The notes below the pieces were generated by a model. It was not told where the DNA came from and made no database searches. It saw nothing but the letters and a program-made list of their open reading frames with translations. Of a DNA stretch of 13,086 bases, positions 7,691-13,086 are shown piece by piece. Made by a program: the position numbers and the translations under genes. Location: contig CAZVIK010000106.1 of the NCBI GenBank assembly GCA_964627045.1, positions 1 to 13,086 on the forward strand, read 5' to 3'. The stretch is from CAZVIK01 sp964627045 (GTDB taxonomy: Bacteria > Acidobacteriota > Terriglobia > Bryobacterales > Bryobacteraceae). Every line of letters starts with the position of its first letter. The first letter of the stretch is position 1.

Positions 7691-9052
7691 GTGCCGCTCC
7701 CGTCTTCTTACCGCGACCCAGCCGGGTTCGTGGTTCGCGAAGGCCGAATCTATAAGCGCGTTATTACCCGTAGGGGATTAGATGATTATCGCCATTTAAT
7801 GACATCCGGACTCTTTGAAGATCTGCAAAGGCGTGGGTTGCTCTTGGGCCACGACGAAGAGCCGGTTCCGGACGCCGAAGCAGACTGGGCGCGAGTTCTT
7901 GTTCCCGAGCAGATCCCCTTCATTTCCTACCCCTATGAATGGTCCTTCGATCAACTGAAGGATGCGGCTCTTCTGACGCTCGAAGCGCAGCGGACAGCGT
8001 TAGGGCACGGGATGTCGCTCAAAGACGCGTCCGCCTACAACGTGCAGTTTCGCGGTGCGAAGCCGGTGTTGATCGACACACTCTCCTTTCAGCGCTGCGG
8101 CGGCGGAGCCTGGGTCGCCTACGAGCAGTTTTGCCGGCACTTCCTAGGGCCTCTCATGTTGATGAGCTGGCGGTTGCCGGACGCAGCGCGTTATCTAAAG
8201 GCGGACATCGACGGGTTCCCTTTGGACAGCGTTTCGCGCTTGCTGCCCCCGCGGTCGTACGGGAAGCCGGGCTCGTTACTGCACATCCACCTTCACGCGA
8301 GAGCGATTCACAGGAAAGCGCCAGCTTCTGTTGGGCCCACGGCGGGGAGGGCGCCGGCGAACACCGGAGATCTCGTCGAATCCCTCCGGCGGACCATTGA
8401 GGGGACCCGCGCTCCGAAGTACGGTGAGCGGTGGACGGAGTACTACCCCGAGGCGAGGTTCTATCCGCAGGGCGCACAGGAGACGAAACGCGAGGCCGTT
8501 GGTCTGGTCTTGCGACGTACCCGGCCGACGCTGGTCTACGACTTGGGGGCGAACACGGGAAGTTACAGCCGCGAGGCGGCGGAGGCAGGGTGCCTTTGCG
8601 TCGCCTTCGACGGCGACTCCGGCTGCGTGAACCGCCTGTACCTGGATGAACGATCGCGAGGCGGGTCTCGCATTCTGCCGCTTGTGATGGATCTGGCGAA
8701 CCCGAGTCCCGCGCTCGGATTTGAGTCGCAAGGAACCATGAGCCTATTTGAGCGGCCGGCGGCGGACCTCCTGCTGTGTCTGGCGCTGTTGCACCATCTG
8801 CGGGTGTCTGCCAACCTTCCTTTCGAGAAGATCGCATCGTTTCTGGCACGGCTCGGACGCTGGGCCCTGGTCGAGTTCGTTCCGTTCGAAGACCCGGCTG
8901 TGCGCACCCTTACGAGCCGGATGGCGGACTTCGAGAACTACACGTTGTCCGCCTACTTGGCTGCCTTCACCCGGAGGTTCCGCTTGCACGCGAGCCTGCC
9001 GGCTCAGGGGACCGGCCGGGTTCTCCATCTGTTTGAAAGGCTCGAACCATGA
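7691..9052 (+). CDS. NoeA-like SAM-dependent methyltransferase with kinase-like N-terminal motif
   Basis: 453 residues from GTG 7691, chosen because GGGAGG at 7679-7684 lies six bases upstream; ATGs at 7640 and 7658 are in frame but lack such a site. The C-terminal half is a Rossmann methyltransferase: motif I VYDLGANTGSYS (about 282-293), the acidic strand end CVAFDGDSG (303-311), MDLANP (333-338), DLLLCLALLHHL (359-370) and ALVEFVPFED (392-401). It resembles the rhizobial nodulation protein NoeA and its homologues, from memory. The N-terminal half (1-235) has PYEWSFDQLKDAALLTLEAQ followed by HGMSLKDASAYNVQF and PVLIDTLSF. The D112-x4-N117 and D129 spacing is like the catalytic loop and metal site of protein kinases and aminoglycoside phosphotransferases. 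The substrate is unknown. The stop TGA overlaps the next ATG (ATGA). Confidence 0.85.
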   Translation: MPLPSSYRDPAGFVVREGRIYKRVITRRGLDDYRHLMTSGLFEDLQRRGLLLGHDEEPVPDAEADWARVLVPEQIPFISYPYEWSFDQLKDAALLTLEAQRTALGHGMSLKDASAYNVQFRGAKPVLIDTLSFQRCGGGAWVAYEQFCRHFLGPLMLMSWRLPDAARYLKADIDGFPLDSVSRLLPPRSYGKPGSLLHIHLHARAIHRKAPASVGPTAGRAPANTGDLVESLRRTIEGTRAPKYGERWTEYYPEARFYPQGAQETKREAVGLVLRRTRPTLVYDLGANTGSYSREAAEAGCLCVAFDGDSGCVNRLYLDERSRGGSRILPLVMDLANPSPALGFESQGTMSLFERPAADLLLCLALLHHLRVSANLPFEKIASFLARLGRWALVEFVPFEDPAVRTLTSRMADFENYTLSAYLAAFTRRFRLHASLPAQGTGRVLHLFERLEP

Positions 9053-10629
9053 AGATGGAGGATTGGAGGGTGCGCACGTTCTTCGCGAGTAGCGTGCTGT
9101 TGGCTCCATTTCTTCAGTTTGTCGTACGGCACCAGTACGGCTTGTGGCACGTGGAGGTGGCGGCTGCCGCCGGCTTGCTCATGTTGGAATGCGCCGTGTT
9201 GGGCATGGCCGCACGCGGGCCGCTGTTCTATGCGGCGTTAGCAGGCTTGGCGGGAGTTTCGGCTGCCGGCCCGTTACAGAGTCTGGCGCCGTTTCTATCG
9301 CGACTCAGTCCTTGGCTGGTTGCGGCGGCGATGGCGGGCGTTTTTTGGCTGGCGGCCTCGCGGATGCGCGAGAAGGCCATGGTGATTCTCGCCGTGTTCG
9401 CGTGGTCCGGCGTCTTTGTGGACCTGCTGTTGCCGCATGGGCGCCGGGAGAGCGCAGTGTATGCCCGGAGCGGCCAGGCCTTCGGACACGTGCTCTGGTT
9501 AGTGATGGACGAGAACATCGGACTGGACGGCTTTCCCAGGGATCTGCCCATGTGCACATCGGCCGAAGCGAAGTTGCGGGGTGTGCTGGACGGCCGCCAC
9601 TTCACGCTGTTCCCGGGTGCTTACAGCAATTACCCGATGACGGCCGATTCGGTGCCGAGCATCTTTCACGGGAGGTTGCTGAGCCACGCCGGCGAGTTGA
9701 TGAAGCTCAAAGGCACCGGGGGGGTGCGGAACTACGAAATGCCGGAAAACGCGCTGGTGAAGAGCCACGCGGCGCGCGGGTTTCGGGCAGTGGTCTGGCA
9801 ACACGCGGCCATGCGGGTGTGCGGGACGCCGTCATCGGCCGTCGCCTGCCGGGACTATGGTGAATCGATCGGGTGGCTGCACCGGGCGCCCGGCGGTTGG
9901 ACCGAACGGTTTGGCAGGCTGATCGGAACCTATCAGGCGTCCGACCCGTTGCGGGTGCGCTTCAAGGGTTTCTTCCCGTTCCGTTTTGGCGCGACCATCG
10001 GCGGGCCGCCGTCGCTTGAAGGAATCTGGCCCGACGGAATCGCCCGCGAAATCGAGGCGGCGGCCGGGCCAACGTTGTTCCTGGCGCACCTGCTGACCCC
10101 GCACACGCCGTACCTCTATCGCCACGACGGCGCACTTCGGCCGATCCATGAGTGGGCGGGAGACCGCACCGGCGAACGGCTTCCGGAACAGGAATACCGG
10201 GAGTCTTACGAACGTTACTGCGAGCAGGCGGAATTCGCCGCGGGCCAGTTGGAGCGCCTGTTGTGGCGGTTGGAGAACGACAACCTGCTCGGCGTGATGA
10301 CCGTCGTCGTTCACGGCGACCACGGTTCCCGCATCCGGCGCGTGCTCCGCCTGGAGGGCGGCCACCGTGACGCTGGCCCCAGCTTCGACGACTACCAAGG
10401 AACCCCGGACGCCCGGGACCTGTCCGACCGTTTCTCGACGCTCCTGGCCATCAGGCGGCCCGGGGCCGCGCGCTCCGAGACGATCACAGAACGGCACAGC
10501 GTGCTCACCCTGATCTCTCGCCATCTGTTCGGCCGTGAACCTTACGACGGCGCGAGAGCCGATCAAGTCTACTTGAAATCCGGCACCGGTGAGTACCACG
10601 CCATCGACATCCGGAAGTATTGGAGGTAA
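9049..10629 (+). CDS. Membrane-anchored sulfatase/alkaline-phosphatase-fold protein
   Basis: 526 residues from ATG 9049, overlapping the upstream stop by four bases, so the genes are translationally coupled. Residues 10-130 hold about four hydrophobic segments (LLAPFLQFVV, AAAAGLLMLECAVLGMAA, FYAALAGLAGVSAAG, WLVAAAMAGVFWLAAS, MVILAVFAWSGVFVDLLL). The rest is an alkaline-phosphatase-superfamily domain, probably facing outward: metal-site DE (154-155) in WLVMDENIG, SNYPMTADSVPSIFHG with T198 where sulfatase or phosphoethanolamine-transferase-type enzymes place a nucleophile, HLLTPHTPYLY (347-357) and VVHGDHGSR (421-428). The architecture recalls LtaS/EptA-like enzymes that move phosphoglycerol or phosphoethanolamine groups; the true substrate is unknown. 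There is no Cys/Ser-x-Pro-x-Arg sulfatase maturation motif, so a plain sulfatase is less likely. Its partners, the methyltransferase and the small membrane protein, suggest surface-polymer modification. Confidence 0.85.
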   Translation: MKMEDWRVRTFFASSVLLAPFLQFVVRHQYGLWHVEVAAAAGLLMLECAVLGMAARGPLFYAALAGLAGVSAAGPLQSLAPFLSRLSPWLVAAAMAGVFWLAASRMREKAMVILAVFAWSGVFVDLLLPHGRRESAVYARSGQAFGHVLWLVMDENIGLDGFPRDLPMCTSAEAKLRGVLDGRHFTLFPGAYSNYPMTADSVPSIFHGRLLSHAGELMKLKGTGGVRNYEMPENALVKSHAARGFRAVVWQHAAMRVCGTPSSAVACRDYGESIGWLHRAPGGWTERFGRLIGTYQASDPLRVRFKGFFPFRFGATIGGPPSLEGIWPDGIAREIEAAAGPTLFLAHLLTPHTPYLYRHDGALRPIHEWAGDRTGERLPEQEYRESYERYCEQAEFAAGQLERLLWRLENDNLLGVMTVVVHGDHGSRIRRVLRLEGGHRDAGPSFDDYQGTPDARDLSDRFSTLLAIRRPGAARSETITERHSVLTLISRHLFGREPYDGARADQVYLKSGTGEYHAIDIRKYWR

Positions 10630-10635
10630 CAACCC

Positions 10636-10842
10636 ATGATTCGTCCACTTCCCGCCTATCTTGACCCCGCTACGGGGAGTATCGCTTACCAGGCGGCCAT
10701 CTCCGGCCTGTTAGCCGCGGCCGCGGCGGTTCGAGTGTATTGGAGCAAGATCCGCCGCGTATTCGGCCTGGACGAGCATCGGGTGGAGCGTTTGGGTGAA
10801 CAGGAGCGGGACTACAACCCCCCCGGCGATTTCTCCGATTGA
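10636..10842 (+). CDS. Small one-helix membrane protein (YLDPATGS type)
   Basis: 68 residues from ATG 10636, six bases after the sulfatase-fold gene's stop, with TGGAGG at 10621-10626. It starts MIRPLPAYLDPATGSIAYQA, then has one hydrophobic helix (about 17-35: AAISGLLAAAAAVRVYW) and a charged, probably cytoplasmic tail ending in NPPGDFSD. Small proteins with a YLDPGTGS-like N-terminus and a single helix are, from memory, common next to sulfatase-fold and NoeA-like genes in several phyla; their role is unknown. It is likely the last gene of the operon. Confidence 0.8.
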   Translation: MIRPLPAYLDPATGSIAYQAAISGLLAAAAAVRVYWSKIRRVFGLDEHRVERLGEQERDYNPPGDFSD

Positions 10843-10875
10843 CACTCACTCGTTCTCGCATTACCCTCGCGATAG

Positions 10876-11103
10876 GTGTGTTGGTTTCGCATCGTGGAAA
10901 CGCTCCAGCGATTAACTCTCCGCGAAAAGCAGGTGTATGACATGGCCGTTCACGGTGTGCCCATCAACGACATGGCAAGCAGCCTTGGGGTCCGCCCCCG
11001 CACCGTCAAGTATCACCTGGGCAACATCTACCGGAAGTTCGGCGTCGCCAATCGGCTGGAACTCATTGTGAAAAATGACAATTCAAAACAAGCTGAGTCT
11101 TAG
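10876..11103 (+). CDS. Free-standing LuxR/GerE-type HTH protein
   Basis: 75 residues. The frame has TAG immediately before GTG 10876, so the start is that GTG or GTG 10894 (VETLQRLTLREKQ); neither has a good ribosome binding site. Almost the whole protein is a LuxR-type helix-turn-helix: LTLREKQVYDMAVHG, PINDMASSLGVRPRTVKYHL (scaffold and recognition helices), GNIYRKFGVANRLELIV. There is no receiver, PAS or autoinducer domain upstream; the preceding gene is unrelated. It is either a small regulator made only of the DNA-binding domain (as in GerE) or the surviving end of a longer regulator. It lies 33 bases after the small membrane protein and may be co-transcribed with it. Confidence 0.8.
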   Translation: MCWFRIVETLQRLTLREKQVYDMAVHGVPINDMASSLGVRPRTVKYHLGNIYRKFGVANRLELIVKNDNSKQAES

Positions 11104-11241
11104 TGACACGATTCGGCCCACCTTCGCCGCTTGCCCTCCGCGCATTTTTGCTTCCGCAACCTGTACCTCAGGACAGTAGACACGTGTCCCTTTCTGAAGT
11201 ACTATGCAGCCCTGAAGAGTACTGAAGCTTGCCCGCCGTAA
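11104..11241. other. Intergenic region, upstream of a broken secreted-protein gene
   Basis: No gene is seen. The notable element is a perfect 10-bp palindrome GACACGTGTC at 11179-11188, inside the wider GGACA...TGTCC. It may be an operator for the following (broken) gene, but no promoter pair is clear. Confidence 0.4.
11179..11188. promoter_or_regulatory. Perfect palindrome, possible operator
   Basis: GACACGTGTC is self-complementary and lies about 90 bases upstream of the broken secreted-protein gene and just after the small LuxR-type gene. The symmetry fits a dimeric regulator. A 10-bp palindrome can also occur by chance in GC-rich DNA. Confidence 0.3.
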
Positions 11242-11481
11242 CCACCAGACACCGACAGTCCAATCACACGGAGGCACAAGATCAACGGCACGTCCCGTTG
11301 CAGTTTCATTCGGTCGTTGGCGCGTCATTCCCGACGGCTGATCGGTGCAATTCTTCTCCTGGGCGCAGCACTGCCGGTGCTGGCCACGGTTCCGTGCCCG
11401 CCGCCCACCACCTGGAAGGGTATCAACTACTCGCCACGCTGGCACACGTTCTTCCGCATGCTGTACGAAGGGGATTCCTAG
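11242..11481 (+). pseudogene. 5' fragment of a secreted protein cut by the insertion sequence
   Basis: The open frame from 11242 to TAG 11479-11481 encodes a clear export signal: RHSRRLIGAILLLGAALPVLA, then a mature start TVPCPPPTTWKGINYSP, then RWHTFFRMLYEGDS and stop exactly at the left end of the insertion sequence. The WKGINYSP start resembles secreted glycoside-hydrolase-like TIM-barrel proteins (inference). Start codon: no ATG or GTG in frame. GGAGG at 11270-11274 is six bases before ATC 11281, whereas TTG 11317 gives a tidy signal peptide without a good ribosome binding site. The rest of the gene is not found in frame beyond the element, so it was lost by deletion or rearrangement, or lies outside the window. 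Confidence 0.6.
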
Positions 11482-11503
11482 CAGCCCGTGGATTAAGTCG
11501 GTG
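11482..11503 (+). repeat. Left inverted repeat of the insertion sequence
   Basis: Begins CAGCCCGTGGATTAAG. It matches the reverse complement of the right end at 15 of 22 positions, with the first eight identical. Confidence 0.75.
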
Positions 11504-11528
11504 CGTGAGGTGTGACCCCTGAGATGTT

Positions 11529-12947
11529 GTGAGCGTCTCTACCAACATGGCGATGGGACGGCGGCGGGCGCGCATCCGACAACAGGGGTTGTGGACGCCG
11601 ACGGCGTCTCTGCCGGTGTCGGCCGGCCACCCCTTCTATGAGCGTCTGAACCGGGTCTTGGACGAGAAGCACTTTGACGAGTTCGTCGAAGCACTCCGCG
11701 CGCCGTTCTATGCCGAGACCATGGGACGGCCCGGCCTGGCTCCGGGCATCTACTTCCGCTTGCTGATGGTGGGCTACTTCGAGGGCATCGATTCAGAACG
11801 CGGCATCGCCTGGCGGGCCAGCGATAGCATCTCGATCCGGTCCTTCGTGCGGAACGCGCTGGATGAAACGGTTCCCGATCATTCCACCATCTCGCGCACC
11901 AGACGGCTCATTGACGTGGAAACGCATCAGGCGGTGTTCCAGTGGGTGCTCGCCGTAATGGCCGAGCGGAATCTGCTGAAGGGCAACACCATCGGGGTGG
12001 ACGCAACCACGCTGGAAGCCAACGCCGCCTTGCGCTCGATCGTGCGGCGCGACACGGGGGAACGGTACAACGAGTTTCTGACGCTCCTGGCCCAGCAGAG
12101 CGGCATCCAGACACCCACACGGGAACAGTTGGCCAGGCTGGATCGGAAACGGCCGAAGAAGGGATCCAACGACGATTGGCAGCATCCGCACGACCCGGAC
12201 GCGCGCATCACGAAGATGAAGGACGGGCGCACGCACCTGGCCCACAAAGCGGAGCACGCCGTGGATCTGGAGACGGGTGCGATCGTGGCGGTGACCCTGC
12301 AACCAGCCGACCAAGGCCACAGCGCCACGATCGTCGAGACGGTGGCCGAAGCCGGAGAGCGGATCGCGGAGACAGCGGCGGAGACGAACAGCAAAGAAGC
12401 GGGCGAGGCGGTGAATCCGCAAGGGCCGCGCGAGGTAGTCACCGACAAGGGCTATCACAGTAAGAAGGTGGTGAGCGATCTGGCCGAAGCGAGCCTGAGA
12501 ACGTACTGCTCGGAGCCGGACCGTGGACGGCAGAGGTGGAGCGGGTAGCGGCGGGAACAGCAAGCGGTATATGCCAACCGGCGGCGCATCCGAAGCGAGC
12601 GTGGCAAACGGCTGCTGCGGCAGCGGGGCGAGAAACTGGAGCGCTGGAACGAGCATCTGTACGACCGTGGCGGGATGCGCCGGGTTTACCTGCGTGGCCG
12701 GACCAACATTCTGAAACGGCTCGTGGTGCATGCAGGTGCTGCCAATCTGGGCTTGCTGATGCGGAAGATGTTCGGAGCGGGCACGCCCAAGGCCCTTCAG
12801 GGCAGGCTCCGAGCGGCGTTTTCGCTGCTGACTGCCATGGAAGGGAGCCTACGGCTACCCTGGCCGCTGCACGGGGTCCGGCGGAGCCGGTTTCTTGACC
12901 GGTTCGTCCCTCACGCGCCGGCAGCGTGTGTTTCTGCCACCGCCTGA
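11529..12947 (+). pseudogene. IS1182-family transposase interrupted by an in-frame amber codon
   Basis: A single frame runs from GTG 11529 (or ATG 11547, MAMGRRRAR) to TGA at 12945-12947, 472 codons before the stop, broken only by TAG at 12546-12548 (codon 340). The first part has an N-terminal DUF772-like region (HPFYERLNRVLDEKHFDEFV; GLAPGIYFRLLMVGYFEGI; DHSTISRTRR), the first catalytic Asp in NTIGVDATTLEANA (D158) and the second in VVTDKGYHSKKV (D306). After the amber codon the same frame continues with REQQAVYANRRRIRSERGK, RQRGEKLERWNEHLYDRGGM, LKRLVVHAGAANLGLLMRKM: the region that normally carries the catalytic Glu. A CAG-to-TAG change at a Gln is the simplest cause. Without read-through the protein lacks its third catalytic acid. 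Confidence 0.85.
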
Positions 12948-12950
12948 AAA

Positions 12951-12972
12951 CGACTACTTGTGCTACGGGCTG
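12951..12972 (-). repeat. Right inverted repeat of the insertion sequence
   Basis: Ends in ACGGGCTG, the complement of the left outer eight bases. It starts four bases after the transposase stop. Confidence 0.75.
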
Positions 12973-13086
12973 TTAGACCGAGCCGGCAGCCCAGCGCATA
13001 GGACCGTTGTGGCAGTCCGATTAAAGGTGCACAGAGAAACATGATGCCCAGTGAACTGATGGTTTGGTCACGGTTTGACGTGCGCC
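12973..13086. other. Right flank of the insertion sequence
   Basis: 114 bases. No frame continues the secreted-protein fragment recognisably. ATG 13041 opens MMPSELMVWSRFDVR to the window edge, but the ribosome binding site is weak and 15 codons are too few to call a gene. Confidence 0.4.

Larger units (their letters stand above)
11482..12972 (+). mobile_element. IS1182-like insertion sequence, about 1.49 kb
   Basis: The element is bounded by imperfect inverted repeats: 15 of 22 terminal bases match, including the outer eight, CAGCCCGT. It contains a single transposase gene filling nearly its whole length. Flanking bases are CTAG on the left (11478-11481) and TTAG on the right (12973-12976), a one-mismatch candidate 4-bp target duplication. 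The transposase is IS1182-like in domain layout. It sits at the end of an interrupted secreted-protein frame. The copy is probably non-autonomous because of the internal stop codon. Confidence 0.8.

Noticed and set aside
4877..12548. Amber (TAG) recoding, suggested by two in-frame TAG codons in coding-like frames
   Set aside because: TAG is also the natural stop of the sheath-like, propeller, MoxR-partner and LuxR-type genes here, so it is used as an ordinary stop; the two internal cases are better explained by decay.
11793..12731. Long leftward frame inside the insertion sequence
   Set aside because: Shadow of the transposase; Pro/Arg/Leu-rich with no recognisable domain.
1..13086. CRISPR arrays, tRNA or rRNA genes, integron sites
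   Set aside because: No regularly spaced repeats, tRNA-like cloverleaf or rRNA sequence could be seen by eye.

Overview
The window is GC-rich bacterial chromosome with short intergenic gaps, GTG/TTG starts and purine-rich ribosome binding sites. The gene content (Ycf48-like secreted propeller, NoeA-like methyltransferase beside a sulfatase-fold membrane protein, a MoxR ATPase paired with a large lineage-type protein, an IS1182-like element) fits a soil Acidobacterium of the Solibacter/Bryobacter type. That placement is an inference from remembered protein character, not a database result. The run of ten Ns at 6684-6693 shows this is a draft or metagenome scaffold.

Layout. (1) 1-620, minus: the N-terminal part of an unrecognised protein that runs off the window; it diverges from (2) 728-3496, plus: a 922-residue protein built like a phage non-contractile tail-sheath/TIM-barrel protein, with no other phage gene in view. 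(3) 3493-4503, minus: a secreted Ycf48/BNR-type beta-propeller, convergent with (2); the two stop codons share one CTAG. (4) 4504-4895: a non-coding or decayed stretch with a broken 33-codon ORF and small hairpins. (5) 4896-7537, minus: a two-gene operon, a MoxR-type AAA+ ATPase followed by a roughly 600-residue protein whose N-terminus resembles the TIKI/EreA/ChaN (DUF5682-like) group. The assembly gap lies at the start of the second gene. (6) 7691-10842, plus: a tightly packed operon of a NoeA-like methyltransferase with an unusual kinase-like N-terminal motif, a membrane-anchored sulfatase/alkaline-phosphatase-fold protein and a 68-residue one-helix membrane protein. A free-standing LuxR-type HTH protein follows at 10876-11103. 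(7) 11242-11481: the signal peptide and first mature residues of a secreted protein, cut off by (8) an IS1182-like insertion sequence (about 11482-12972) whose transposase carries an in-frame amber stop. (9) 12973-13086: right flank of the element, with at most the first codons of another gene.

How the genes work together: the MoxR ATPase and its partner probably act as a chaperone/effector pair, as in other MoxR gene neighbourhoods, but no von Willebrand A protein is visible. The methyltransferase, sulfatase-fold protein and small membrane protein probably modify a cell-surface or secreted polymer. The most noteworthy points are the kinase-like motif in the methyltransferase, the orphan sheath-like protein, the MoxR pair without a vWA gene, and the gene broken by an insertion element that is itself broken by an amber codon.
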